Shown here in pieces: positions 53,413 to 62,296 of a stretch of 64,000 nucleotides of DNA. The DNA is from Streptomyces sp. TG1A-60 (lineage in GTDB: Bacteria > Actinomycetota > Actinomycetes > Streptomycetales > Streptomycetaceae): contig NZ_CP147520.1 of assembly GCF_037201975.1 (NCBI RefSeq), positions 992,001-1,056,000 of the forward strand, read 5' to 3'. Both the position numbers and the translations under genes were made by a program. Each line of letters begins with the position of its first letter. The first letter of the stretch is position 1. Under the pieces are notes generated by a model. The model did not search any database. It was given only the letters and a program-made list of their open reading frames with translations, and was not told the DNA's origin.

Positions 53413-54351
53413 TCAGGGGCAGCGGACGACCTGACCCGCGTACGACAGATTGCCGCCGAAGCCGAACAGCAGGACGGGGTCGCCGGTGGTGATCTCGCCG
53501 CGTTCGACGAGCTTGGAGAAGGCGAGGGGGATGCTCGCGGCCGAGGTGTTGCCGGACTCGACGACGTCCCGCGCGACCACGGCGTTGACGGCGCCGATCT
53601 TCCGGGCGAGGGGCTCGATGATGCGCAGGTTGGCCTGGTGGAGGACGACCGCGGCGAGGTCCGCGGGCGCGAGCCCGGCCTTCTCGCAGGCGGCGCGGGC
53701 GATGGGCGGCAGCTTGGTGGTGGCCCAGCGGTAGACGCTCTGCCCCTCCTGCGCGAAGCGCGCGGGGGTTCCCTCGATCCGTACCGCGTGTCCCATCTCG
53801 GGCATCGATCCCCACAGCACCGGTCCGATGCCGGGTTCGTCGGCGGCCTCGACGACGGCCGCGCCCGCCCCGTCGCCGACGAGGACGCAGGTGGTGCGGT
53901 CGGTCCAGTCCGTGACCTCGGACATCTTGTCGGCGCCGATGACGAGCGCCCGGGTCGCGCCGCCCGCGCGCACGGCGTGGTCGGCGGTGGCGAGGGCGTG
54001 GGTGAAGCCGGCGCAGACGACGTTGACGTCCATGGCGGCCGGGTTCGGGAGGGAGAGCCGGTGCGCGACCCGGGCAGCCATGTTCGGGGAGCGGTCGACG
54101 GCGGTGGAGGTGGCGACCACGACCAGGTCGATGGCCTCCGGGCCGAGGCCGGCCGCGGCGAGCGCCTTGGCGGCGGCGTGGCCGGCCAGCTCGTCGACGG
54201 GTTCGTCGGGGCCGGCGATGTGCCGGGTGCGGATGCCCACTCGGCTCGTGATCCACTCGTCACTGGTGTCGACCATGCCCGCCAGGTCCTCGTTGGTGAG
54301 CACCTTGGCGGGCTGGTAGTGACCGACGGCGGCGATCCGCGAGCCGTTCAT
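53413..54351 (-). CDS. 3-oxoacyl-ACP synthase III (KAS III/FabH-like)
   Basis: A 312-residue thiolase-fold enzyme from ATG 54351 after GAGGGGAA. The catalytic triad is visible as Cys in NVVCAGFTHALATADHAV, His in VVLHQANLRIIEPLA and Asn in ESGNTSAASIPLAFS. The end is GDPVLLFGFGGNLSYAGQVV. It condenses an acyl-CoA with malonyl-ACP or a similar partner. No other fatty-acid or polyketide gene is beside it, so it may be an extra FabH for starter units or a member of a different acyltransferase subclass. It lies between the GntR gene and the second MFS carrier. Confidence 0.88.
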   Translation of the reverse strand: MNGSRIAAVGHYQPAKVLTNEDLAGMVDTSDEWITSRVGIRTRHIAGPDEPVDELAGHAAAKALAAAGLGPEAIDLVVVATSTAVDRSPNMAARVAHRLSLPNPAAMDVNVVCAGFTHALATADHAVRAGGATRALVIGADKMSEVTDWTDRTTCVLVGDGAGAAVVEAADEPGIGPVLWGSMPEMGHAVRIEGTPARFAQEGQSVYRWATTKLPPIARAACEKAGLAPADLAAVVLHQANLRIIEPLARKIGAVNAVVARDVVESGNTSAASIPLAFSKLVERGEITTGDPVLLFGFGGNLSYAGQVVRCP

Positions 54352-54489
54352 GGGTGGTTCCCCTCGTTGCCTGTGGTCAGCGGGATCCACCAGTCTGATC
54401 AGTGACTCACGGGTACGAGGGCGAGTGAGGCGACAGTAATGCGTGGCCCGGGTTGTGGGCTTCTGTCAGACCTCTGGGCGTCCGAGTAC

Positions 54490-54627
54490 TCACCCGGTGA
54501 ACAATTGCGTGGCCTTTCGTACGAGTTCGTACAGTCCGTAACCGAGCGGCACCCCCACCCACACCCAGGCGAAGAGGATCAACGGTCGCCGGTCAGGCGG
54601 ATTCGGGCTGCTGTCGCTCGACGACAT
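54490..54627 (-). CDS. MFS transporter small partner protein, 45 residues
   Basis: Not long enough for ordinary gene finding. ATG 54627 lies inside the last codons of the OFA carrier gene in another frame, overlapping it by 35 bases. It reads MSSSDSSPNPPDRR, then one membrane helix (LILFAWVWVGVPLGYGLYEL) and VRKATQLFTG. Small single-helix proteins of this kind, with a PL-YG-Y pattern, are found behind OFA-type MFS genes and annotated as MFS transporter small subunit. The overlap implies translational coupling and a role in assembly or activity of the carrier. The first OFA carrier (50838) has no such partner. Confidence 0.75.
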   Translation of the reverse strand: MSSSDSSPNPPDRRPLILFAWVWVGVPLGYGLYELVRKATQLFTG

Positions 54628-55927
54628 CGGTTGCCTTTCTCGGGGCGGGGATGTGGAAGCGGGGGTGGACGGGCCGGACCAGTTCGTTGGCGACGAAACC
54701 GATCACGAGCAGCCCGATCATGATGAAGAAGGACAGGCCGTAGAGGTCGGGGCCGGACCTGCCCGCCTCCTCCTGCCGGTCCGCGATCCAGTTGACGATC
54801 AGCGGACCGAGGACACCGGCGGTGGACCAGGCGGTGAGCAGCCGGCCGTGGATGGCGCCGACCTGGTGGGTGCCGAAGAGGTCCTTCAGATAGGCGGGGA
54901 TCGTGGCGAAGCCGCCGCCGTAGAAGGACAGGATCACCAGGGCGCAGACGACGAACAGCGGCTTGGAGGCGTCCCCGAACTGGGCGATCAGCAGGTACAT
55001 CAGCGCGCCCACGCCCAGGTAGACGCGGTAGATGTTCTTGCGTCCGATCAGGTCGGACGTCGACGACCAGGTGATACGGCCCGCCATGTTGGCCGCGGAG
55101 AGCAGCGCGACGAAGCCGGCGGCCGCGGTGACGGAGACCGGGGTGGAGGAGTCGGCGAAGAAGTCCGTGATCATCGGGGCGGCCTTCTCCAGGATGCCGA
55201 TACCCGCGGAGACGTTCATGCAGAGGATGACCCACAGGCACCAGAACTGCGGGGTGCGGACGGCGTCGCGGGCGGAGACCTGCGGGCCCTCCAGGACGCT
55301 CGGTCCGCTGTCGACCGGCTTCGTCGAACGCGGCACCCGGACGAGCAGCACGCCCAGCAGCATGAACACGGCGTACGCCAGCCCGTGCACCAGGAAGGCG
55401 AGGGCGATGCCGGAGGAGTCGGCACCGAAGGACTCCAGCATCTGGGCGGACCACGGCGAGGCGATCAGCGCGCCGCCTCCGAAGCCCATGATCGCGATGC
55501 CGGTGGCCATGCCGGGCCGGTCGGGGAACCACTTGATCAGGGTGGAGACGGGTGAGATGTAGCCGATGCCGAGGCCGATGCCGCCGACGAAGCCGTAGCC
55601 GAAGACGATCAGCCAGTACTGCTCGGTGGCCGCGCCGAGCGAGGAGAGCAGGAAGCCGGAGGAGAAGCAGATCAGCGCCACGGTCATCGCCCAGCGCGGT
55701 CCGTTGCGCTCGACGAGCGTCCCGCCGAACGCGGCGGACAGGCCGAGCATGACGATGCCGAGTTGGAAGGGCAGCGCGCTCTGCGTGCCGCTGAGGCCCA
55801 GCGCGGATTCGAGCGGAGGCTTGAAGACGCTCCAGGCGTAGGCCTGCCCGATGGAGAGATGTACGGAGAGTGCTGCCGGGGGAACGAGCCAGCGGCTCCA
55901 GCCCGGGGGTGCGACGGGGGGACTCAT
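54593..55927 (-). CDS. MFS transporter, OFA (oxalate/formate antiporter) family
   Basis: A 444-residue, 12-helix protein. AALSVHLSIGQAYAWSVFKP is the typical OFA first helix; GLGIGYISPVSTLIKWFPDR, GRITWSSTSDLIGRKNIY and FYGGGFATIPAYLKDLFG follow. It is more clearly of the OFA family than the other MFS gene in the window and probably moves formate, oxalate or another small carboxylate. It diverges from the formate dehydrogenase unit across a shared regulatory region with operator site 3, and a 45-residue partner overlaps its 3' end. No strong ribosome site precedes the ATG at 55927. Confidence 0.87.
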   Translation of the reverse strand: MSPPVAPPGWSRWLVPPAALSVHLSIGQAYAWSVFKPPLESALGLSGTQSALPFQLGIVMLGLSAAFGGTLVERNGPRWAMTVALICFSSGFLLSSLGAATEQYWLIVFGYGFVGGIGLGIGYISPVSTLIKWFPDRPGMATGIAIMGFGGGALIASPWSAQMLESFGADSSGIALAFLVHGLAYAVFMLLGVLLVRVPRSTKPVDSGPSVLEGPQVSARDAVRTPQFWCLWVILCMNVSAGIGILEKAAPMITDFFADSSTPVSVTAAAGFVALLSAANMAGRITWSSTSDLIGRKNIYRVYLGVGALMYLLIAQFGDASKPLFVVCALVILSFYGGGFATIPAYLKDLFGTHQVGAIHGRLLTAWSTAGVLGPLIVNWIADRQEEAGRSGPDLYGLSFFIMIGLLVIGFVANELVRPVHPRFHIPAPRKATDVVERQQPESA

Positions 55928-56073
55928 GATCCCGGACGGTAGGGAGCGGCAGTCGAGTTGAGAAAGCGGCCCGTCGGCCGTATGCGGTGAGCGGTATCCC
56001 CCGAGCGCCGAACGGTCGCTCCTCGGCCGACTTCATGCCCGCGTAATGCCTTGTTCGGCCGCTGCGCGAACCC

Positions 56074-56117
56074 TTGCCGGGCTTATTTCCATACTGTAGA
56101 CAATATTTCGTCGACAG
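56074..56117 (+). promoter_or_regulatory. Formate dehydrogenase promoter with GntR operator, site 3
   Basis: TTGCCG (56074-56079), a 17-base spacer and TAGACA (56097-56102) form a promoter toward the formate dehydrogenase genes. CATACTG (56090-56096), the palindromic TGTAGACA and TTCGTCGACAG (56107-56117) overlap its -10 box, as expected for repression. The same words mark sites 1 and 2. Confidence 0.6.
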
Positions 56118-56163
56118 AGTTCAGCAGTTCCTCGGTACCCTCGACGAACGGAGCTCCCTCGCC

Positions 56164-56533
56164 ATGAAAGTCGCAGTTCTCGGCGCCGGTGCGATCGGTG
56201 CCTATGTCGGCGCCGCGCTCCACCGCGCGGGCGCGGACGTGCATCTCGTCGCCCGTGGACCGCATCTGGCGGCCACGAGGCGGGACGGGGTGCGTCTGCT
56301 CAGCTCGCGCGGGGACTTCACCGCCCGCGCCCAAACGGCGGATGACCGCCGCCGAACGCGTCGGCGACCACCGCACCTCCACACTCCAGGACCTGGAGCG
56401 CGGCAAGCCGCTGGAACTCGACGTCCTGCTCGCGGCGGTCGTCGAGCTGGCGGACGTCACCGGCGTCGAGGTGCCCACCCTGCGCACCGTCCACGCCATC
56501 TCGGACCTGCTCGCCCTGAGGAGCGCCGCATGA
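56164..56533 (+). pseudogene. 2-dehydropantoate 2-reductase remnant with internal deletion
   Basis: ATG 56164 starts a normal PanE N-terminus (KVAVLGAGAIGAYVGAALHR, then ADVHLVARGPHLAAT) up to about 56332. It then joins, in another frame, to the PanE C-terminus (RMTAAERVGDHRTSTLQDLE, RGKPLELDVLLAAVVELADV, TLRTVHAISDLLAL), stop at 56533. About 180 central residues are missing. The stop overlaps the formate dehydrogenase ATG (ATGA), and the C-terminal frame is open from 56189, so translation of the remnant could still hand ribosomes to the next gene. Confidence 0.8.
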
Positions 56534-58449
56534 GGAAACGGCAACCGAAGACCTACACCAGGCTCACCCACCCGCTGGTACGCGACTCCCGCGACGAGCC
56601 CTTCCGGCAGGCGACCTGGGAGGAGGCGCTGGACCGAGCCGCCCGCGGCATCGAACGCAATCGCGGTGCGTTCGGGATGTTCTCCTGCGCCCGCGCCACC
56701 AACGAGATGAACTACGTGGCGCAGAAGTTCGCGCGCGTCGTCATGGGCACCAACAACGTCGACTCCTGCAACCGCACCTGTCACGCGCCGAGCGTCGCCG
56801 GCCTCTCGGCCGCGTTCGGCTCGGGCGGCGGCACCTCCTCGTACGAGGAGATCGAGCACACCGACGTCATCGTGATGTGGGGCTCCAACGCCCGCTTCGC
56901 CCACCCGATCTTCTTCCAGCACGTGCTGAAGGGGATACGGAACGGCGCCCGGATGTACGCGGTCGACCCCAGGCGGACCTCCACCGCCGAGTGGGCGGAG
57001 AGCTGGCTCGGCCTGAACGTCGGCACCGACATCCCGATGGCACACGCGATCGGCCGCGAGATCATCCACGCCGGCCTCGCCAACGAGGCGTTCGTCGAGC
57101 GGGCGACCACCGGCTTCGAGGAGTACAAGGCACTCGTGGAGCCGTGGACGCTGTCGCTCGCCGAGAAGGTGACGGGCGTACCGGCCGCCGCCATACGGCA
57201 GTTGGCGCACGCCTACGCCCGTGCCGAGCGCGCCCAGCTCTGCTGGACCCTCGGCATCACCGAGCACCACAACGGCACGGACAACGTCCGCGCGCTCATC
57301 AACCTGTCGCTGCTGACCGGCCATGTGGGCCGCTACGCCTCCGGGTTGCAGCCCCTGCGCGGCCAGAACAACGTCCAGGGCGGCGGCGACATGGGCGCCA
57401 TCCCCAACCGGCTGCCCGGCTTCCAGGACATCCTCGACCCGGCGTCCCGGCTGAAGTTCGAGTCGGCGTGGGACACCGTCATCCGGCCGCACCACGGGCT
57501 GAACCTGACGGAGATGTTCGAGGCCATGGAAGAGGGCTCGCTGACGGCCGTGTACTGCATCGGGGAGAACCCCGCGCAGTCGGAGGCGGACAGCGGGCAG
57601 GCCGTACGGCGTCTGTCGGGGCTCGACTTCCTCGTCGTCCAGGACATCTTCCTGACCAGGACCGCCGAGTTGGCGGACGTCGTGCTGCCCGCGACCGCCG
57701 GGTGGGCGGAGACGGAGGGGACTACCACCAACAGCGAACGGCGGGTCCAGCGCGTGCGCAGGGCGGTCACGCCGCCCGGTGAGGCCCGCGAGGACATCGA
57801 CATCATCTGCGACCTGGCCGGGCGACTGGGACACGAGTGGAAGTACGCCGACGCCGAGGCCGTCTGGAACGAGCTGCGGTCGGTGTCGCCGGACCACTAC
57901 GGGATGACGTACGACCGCCTGGAGGAGCACCAGGGCATCCAATGGCCCTGCCCGGACCCGGACAAGCTCGAACCGACCTACCTGCACGGCCGGTTGTGGG
58001 AGACGGACCCGGCCAGGCGGGGCAGGCTCGCGCCCTTCGGGATCGTCCGGCACGATCCGCCGGTGGACCTGACGGACGAGCGGTTCCCGATTCGGCTCAC
58101 CACCGGGCGGCGGCTCGACTCGTACAACACCGGGGTGCAGAGCGGCGGTTTCGCCTCGCCGCTGCGGCGCGGGGAGTACGTCGAGCTGTGCCCGGAGGAC
58201 GCGGAGCGCTACGGCGTCGTGGTGGGCGAGGAGGTCCAGGTGTCCTCGCGGCGCGGGTCCGTGGTGGCGCCGGTGTGGATCGACCCAGCGCTGCGGCCCG
58301 GCCTCGCCTTCATGACCATGCACTTTCCCGACGAGGTCGACACCAACCAGCTGACGATCGAGGCGAACTGCCCGATCGCGGGGACGGCGGAGTTCAAGGC
58401 GTCGGCGATCCGGATCGAGAAGCTGCCCGTCACAGCCGTGAGGAGCTGA
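56530..58449 (+). CDS. Formate dehydrogenase catalytic subunit, molybdopterin part only
   Basis: A 639-residue molybdopterin oxidoreductase. It starts with RLTHPLVRDSRDEPFRQATW, exactly where full-length FdsA/FdhA leaves its iron-sulfur domains. The catalytic site is NVDSCNRTCHAPSVAGL with Cys84-His85; there is no selenocysteine codon. QPLRGQNNVQGGGDMGAIPN and AELADVVLPATAGWAETEGT bind the cofactor, and FPIRLTTGRRLDSYNTGVQ begins the C-terminal MGD domain. The N-terminal 2Fe-2S, 4Fe-4S and mopterin-type 4Fe-4S modules are encoded by a separate gene two places downstream (60287). It oxidises formate to CO2 and passes electrons to the NuoEF-like subunit. Confidence 0.9.
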   Translation: MRKRQPKTYTRLTHPLVRDSRDEPFRQATWEEALDRAARGIERNRGAFGMFSCARATNEMNYVAQKFARVVMGTNNVDSCNRTCHAPSVAGLSAAFGSGGGTSSYEEIEHTDVIVMWGSNARFAHPIFFQHVLKGIRNGARMYAVDPRRTSTAEWAESWLGLNVGTDIPMAHAIGREIIHAGLANEAFVERATTGFEEYKALVEPWTLSLAEKVTGVPAAAIRQLAHAYARAERAQLCWTLGITEHHNGTDNVRALINLSLLTGHVGRYASGLQPLRGQNNVQGGGDMGAIPNRLPGFQDILDPASRLKFESAWDTVIRPHHGLNLTEMFEAMEEGSLTAVYCIGENPAQSEADSGQAVRRLSGLDFLVVQDIFLTRTAELADVVLPATAGWAETEGTTTNSERRVQRVRRAVTPPGEAREDIDIICDLAGRLGHEWKYADAEAVWNELRSVSPDHYGMTYDRLEEHQGIQWPCPDPDKLEPTYLHGRLWETDPARRGRLAPFGIVRHDPPVDLTDERFPIRLTTGRRLDSYNTGVQSGGFASPLRRGEYVELCPEDAERYGVVVGEEVQVSSRRGSVVAPVWIDPALRPGLAFMTMHFPDEVDTNQLTIEANCPIAGTAEFKASAIRIEKLPVTAVRS

Positions 58450-58457
58450 GACAGGAC

Positions 58458-60290
58458 ATGGATCTGCACTTCGGTGACAGCAAGCCCACGGACGAGGAGA
58501 GGGCGGCCGTCGACGCGCTGCTCGGGCCGCCCGAGTCCTCCTGGGAGGGCGCTGCCCGCGATGAGACGAGGGCCGCCGATCTGCGGTGGGCGCGAGGTGG
58601 CCGGGAGGCTCGGGAGCGCCGTGACCTGCTGTTACCGGGGCTGCACGCGGTCAACGACCGGATCGGCTGGATCAGCGGGGGCGCGCTTGACTATCTGTGC
58701 CGGCGGCTGACGGTGCCGCCGGCCGAGGCGTACGGCGTCGCCACGTTCTACGCGATGTTCTCGGTCCGGCCGCGTCCCGCCACCGTGCTGCACGTGTGCA
58801 CGGACCTGGCGTGCGCGGCGGCAGGGTCGGCGGACCTGTGCGCGGGGGTCGAGGCGCGGCTGGGGATCGGGAGTGGGGTGAGAGTGGAGCGGAGTCCGTG
58901 TCTCGGGCTCTGCGAGCGGGCCCCGGCCGCCCTCGCGATCAAGGCCGGGGATCCGGTGCGTACGGCCGTGGCGGCGCCGGCGACCGTCGAGGCGGCCGTG
59001 CTCGCCGCGAGCGCGCCCGACTCGGCGGACGAGGAGCCCCCGGCTGCCATGGCGGTCCCGCAGGCGGGAGAACCCGGGCTCATCCTCCTCTCCCGCACGG
59101 GCGTCGTCGACCCGGCCTCCCTCGACGACTACCGCGCACACGGCGGCTACACGGCCCTCCGCCGCGCCTTCGCGCTCGGCCCCGCCGGGGTCATCCGGGA
59201 GGTCACCGACTCGGGCCTCGTCGGGCGCGGCGGCGCCGCCTTCCCCGCCGGCCGGAAATGGCAGGCCACGGCGTCCCGGCCCGACCATCCGCACTACGTC
59301 GTCTGCAACGCGGACGAATCCGAGCCGGGCACCTTCAAGGACCGCGTGATCATGGAGGGCGACCCGTTCGCCCTGGTCGAGGCGATGACGATCGCGGCAT
59401 ACGCGACCGGCGCGCACGAGGGCTACCTCTATCTGCGGGGCGAGTATCCACGAGCCCTGCACCGCCTGGAACACGCCATGGCCCAGGCCCGCGACCGCGG
59501 ACTGCTCGGCGACGACGTCCTCGGCCAGGGCTACGCCTTCGACATCGAGATCCGCCGGGGAGCGGGCGCCTACGTCTGCGGCGAGGAGACGGCCCTCTTC
59601 AACTCCATCGAGGGATACCGGGGCGAGCCGCGCTCGAAGCCGCCGTTCCCCGTGGAGAAGGGCCTGTTCGGCAAGCCGACGGTGGAGAACAACGTCGAGA
59701 CGCTGGTGAATGTCCTGCCGATCCTGACGATGGGCGCCCCGGCGTACGCCGCGATCGGCACGGCGAAGTCCACCGGACCGAAGCTGTTCTGTGTGTCGGG
59801 CAGCGTGGACCGGCCCGGCGTCTACGAGGTGCCCTTCGGGGCGACGCTCGGCGGTCTGCTGACACTCGCCGGCGTACGCGACGGTCTGCGGGCCGTCCTC
59901 CTCGGCGGCGCGGCCGGCGGCTTCGTACGCCCCGACGAACTGGACGTGCCCCTCACCTTCGAGGGGACACGGGCGGCGGGCACGACGCTCGGTTCGGGGG
60001 TGGTGATGGCCTTCGACGACACGGTTCCGCTGCCCCGGCTGCTGCTGCGGATCGCGGAGTTCTTCCGGGACGAGTCCTGCGGGCAGTGCGTGCCGTGCCG
60101 GGTGGGGACCGTGCGGCAGGAGGAGGCGCTGCACCGGCTCGTCGAGCGGTCGGGCGCGGCGGCGGCCGGTGACATCGCGCTGCTCAGGGAGGTCGGCCGC
60201 GCCATGCGGGACGCCTCGATCTGCGGTCTCGGGCAGACCGCGTGGAACGCCGTGGAATCCGCCATCGACCGTCTGGGGGCGTACGAATGA
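58458..60290 (+). CDS. NuoE-NuoF fusion, NADH-reducing subunit of formate dehydrogenase
   Basis: A 610-residue protein from ATG 58458, 8 bases behind the catalytic subunit. Residues about 1-170 are a NuoE/FdsG thioredoxin-like domain with a 2Fe-2S site (VCTDLACAAAG and SPCLGLCERAPA). Residues about 190-610 are NuoF/FdsB: GLVGRGGAAFPAGRKW and CNADESEPGTFKDRVI for FMN and NAD, RGAGAYVCGEETALFNSIEG, and the 4Fe-4S ligands ESCGQCVPCRVGT with SICGLG. It takes electrons from formate oxidation and reduces NAD. The fusion replaces two genes of the usual FdsGB pair. Confidence 0.92.
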   Translation: MDLHFGDSKPTDEERAAVDALLGPPESSWEGAARDETRAADLRWARGGREARERRDLLLPGLHAVNDRIGWISGGALDYLCRRLTVPPAEAYGVATFYAMFSVRPRPATVLHVCTDLACAAAGSADLCAGVEARLGIGSGVRVERSPCLGLCERAPAALAIKAGDPVRTAVAAPATVEAAVLAASAPDSADEEPPAAMAVPQAGEPGLILLSRTGVVDPASLDDYRAHGGYTALRRAFALGPAGVIREVTDSGLVGRGGAAFPAGRKWQATASRPDHPHYVVCNADESEPGTFKDRVIMEGDPFALVEAMTIAAYATGAHEGYLYLRGEYPRALHRLEHAMAQARDRGLLGDDVLGQGYAFDIEIRRGAGAYVCGEETALFNSIEGYRGEPRSKPPFPVEKGLFGKPTVENNVETLVNVLPILTMGAPAYAAIGTAKSTGPKLFCVSGSVDRPGVYEVPFGATLGGLLTLAGVRDGLRAVLLGGAAGGFVRPDELDVPLTFEGTRAAGTTLGSGVVMAFDDTVPLPRLLLRIAEFFRDESCGQCVPCRVGTVRQEEALHRLVERSGAAAAGDIALLREVGRAMRDASICGLGQTAWNAVESAIDRLGAYE

Positions 60291-61147
60291 CCGTGATCCC
60301 GCTCGGAGTGCCGCGTCGCCTCCTGGAGTTCACCCTCGACGGGCAGCCGGCGCGAGCCCCCGAGGGCTCGACGATCCTCGACGCGTGCCGGGCCGCCGGC
60401 AAGGACGTCCCCACCCTCTGCCAGGGCGACACGCTCACCCCGAAGAACGCCTGCCGGGTCTGTGTCGTCGAGGTCGAGGGGGCCCGGGCCCTCGTCCCGG
60501 CCTGCTCCCGCGAGGCCGAGCCCGGTATGGAGGTGAGGACGGACACCGAGCGCGCCCGGCACAGCCGCAGGATCGTCCTCGAACTCCTCGCGTCGTCGGT
60601 CGACCTGGCCACGACCCCGCGGGCCGCCGAGTGGATCAAGGAGTACGAGGCGAAGCCGGACCGGTTCGGCCCGGACGCGGCCCGGCTGAACGAGGAACCC
60701 AGGATCGACAACGAGCTGTATGTGCGGGACTACGACAAGTGCATCCTGTGTTACAAATGCGTGGACGCCTGCGGGGACCAGTGGCAGAACACGTTCGCGA
60801 TCTCCGTCGCGGGCCGTGGCTTCGACGCCCGGATCGCCGTCGAGCACGACGCGCCGCTCACCGACTCGGCGTGCGTGTACTGCGGAAACTGCATCGAGGT
60901 CTGCCCGACGGGCGCGCTGTCCTTCAAGTCGGAGTTCGACATGCGGGCGGCGGGCAGCTGGGACGAGTCGGCGCAGACGGAGACGACGACGGTGTGCGCG
61001 TACTGCGGTGTGGGCTGCAACCTCACACTCCACGTGCAGGACAATGAGATCGTGAAGGTCACCTCGCCGCACGACAACCCGGTGACCCACGGCAACCTCT
61101 GCATCAAGGGCCGCTTCGGCTACCAGCACGTACAGAACCGGGACTGA
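60287..61147 (+). CDS. Iron-sulfur subunit of formate dehydrogenase (detached N-terminal part of FdsA)
   Basis: A 286-residue protein whose ATG overlaps the preceding stop (ATGA). It carries a 2Fe-2S ferredoxin domain ([20 protein letters not shown]), a His/Cys NuoG-type stretch, two 4Fe-4S sets ([17 protein letters not shown] and [18 protein letters not shown]), and the 4Fe-4S domain that normally begins a molybdopterin enzyme ([37 protein letters not shown]). It stops where the molybdopterin domain should begin; that domain is the gene at 56530. The two together equal one FdsA chain, so they should dock to let electrons reach the cofactor. Confidence 0.9.
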   Translation: MTVIPLGVPRRLLEFTLDGQPARAPEGSTILDACRAAGKDVPTLCQGDTLTPKNACRVCVVEVEGARALVPACSREAEPGMEVRTDTERARHSRRIVLELLASSVDLATTPRAAEWIKEYEAKPDRFGPDAARLNEEPRIDNELYVRDYDKCILCYKCVDACGDQWQNTFAISVAGRGFDARIAVEHDAPLTDSACVYCGNCIEVCPTGALSFKSEFDMRAAGSWDESAQTETTTVCAYCGVGCNLTLHVQDNEIVKVTSPHDNPVTHGNLCIKGRFGYQHVQNRD

Positions 61148-61155
61148 GACACGAC

Positions 61156-62019
61156 ATGGGACGAGTCACGGAACGACGCAAGGTGATCCGCGTCCGGGAC
61201 GGTGTGGTCTCCACCCGCCCGGACACGCTCGTCGCCGAGGAGCCCCTGGAGATCCGGCTGAACGGCAAGCCGCTCGCGATCACCATGCGCACGCCCGGGG
61301 ACGACTTCGCGCTGGCGGCCGGCTTCCTGGTGAGCGAGGGCGTACTCGCCGAGCAAGCCGACCTGCGGAACATCGTCTACTGCGCGGGGGCGACGGCGGA
61401 CGGGTCGAACACGTACAACGTGGTCGACGTGAAGACGGCCCCCGGGGTCGTCGTCCCCGACATCACGCTCGAACGGAACGTGTACACGACGTCGTCCTGC
61501 GGGCTGTGCGGCAAGGCGTCACTGGACGCCGTCCGTACGACCGCGCGGTGGCCCGTCGACGACACGCACGGCGGTGACGCTCCTCCGGTCCGCCTCGCAC
61601 CCGAACTCCTCGCGAGCCTCCCCGACCGGCTCCGCGCGGCCCAGCGGGTGTTCGACCGGACCGGGGGGCTGCACGCGGCGGCCCTGTTCAGCGAGGAGGG
61701 CGAGCTGCTGGACGTACGGGAGGACGTGGGGCGGCACAACGCGGTGGACAAGCTGGTGGGGCGTGCCGTGCAGAGCGGGTCGCTGCCCCTGTCGCGGGCG
61801 GTGCTGCTGGTGTCGGGGCGGGCCTCCTTCGAGCTGGCGCAGAAGGCGGTGATGGCGGGGATCCCGGTGCTGGCGGCGGTGTCGGCGCCGTCGTCGCTGG
61901 CGGTCGACCTGGCGGCGGAGACCGGGCTGACCCTGGTGGGGTTCCTGCGGGGCGCCTCCATGAACGTGTACGCGGGTGAGCACCGCATCGCCCTGCGGGC
62001 CGCGGCCGCCCAGGGCTGA
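61156..62019 (+). CDS. fdhD: Formate dehydrogenase accessory sulfurtransferase FdhD
   Basis: A 287-residue Fdh[21 protein letters not shown] and [16 protein letters not shown] start it; [12 protein letters not shown] holds the CxxC pair that carries sulfur; [16 protein letters not shown] and [20 protein letters not shown] complete the pattern. FdhD delivers sulfur to the molybdenum cofactor, which formate dehydrogenases need. It lies 8 bases behind the iron-sulfur subunit and closes the operon, before a terminator hairpin. Confidence 0.95.
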   Translation: MGRVTERRKVIRVRDGVVSTRPDTLVAEEPLEIRLNGKPLAITMRTPGDDFALAAGFLVSEGVLAEQADLRNIVYCAGATADGSNTYNVVDVKTAPGVVVPDITLERNVYTTSSCGLCGKASLDAVRTTARWPVDDTHGGDAPPVRLAPELLASLPDRLRAAQRVFDRTGGLHAAALFSEEGELLDVREDVGRHNAVDKLVGRAVQSGSLPLSRAVLLVSGRASFELAQKAVMAGIPVLAAVSAPSSLAVDLAAETGLTLVGFLRGASMNVYAGEHRIALRAAAAQG

Positions 62020-62021
62020 CC

Positions 62022-62068
62022 GGCGCTCCCCGCGACACGGCGGCGGGGCCCCACCGGCGGGGAGCGCC
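62022..62068 (+). terminator. Terminator of the formate dehydrogenase operon
   Basis: A 12-bp perfect stem (GGCGCTCCCCGC and its complement) with a 23-base loop that itself contains GGGGCCCC, directly behind fdhD. The rest of the gap up to 62296 holds no gene. Confidence 0.7.
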
Positions 62069-62296
62069 CCCTGCGCCGGCGGGCTCCGCCGGTCGACCGC
62101 CGGGTACGGGCCGTTGGTCCACCGGTCGCGTTGCCGAGCGCGGGTGGGCAACCACGCACGACACGCACCCGCCGACGAACCCGAACGCCCCAGACTCTCT
62201 CGCGAGACACGCCCCGACCGACGCGGGGTTCCCGCGAGCCCCTGAACCTGTGTCTGCCCATGGACCGGGTGGGCGCAGGCCACTAACGTCCCTCCC

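Noticed and set aside
53413..54351. KAS III gene as the start of a polyketide or fatty-acid cluster
   Set aside because: No ACP, ketoreductase or acyltransferase genes nearby.
56770..56790. Selenocysteine at the formate dehydrogenase active site
   Set aside because: The catalytic codon is an ordinary Cys codon; no in-frame TGA.
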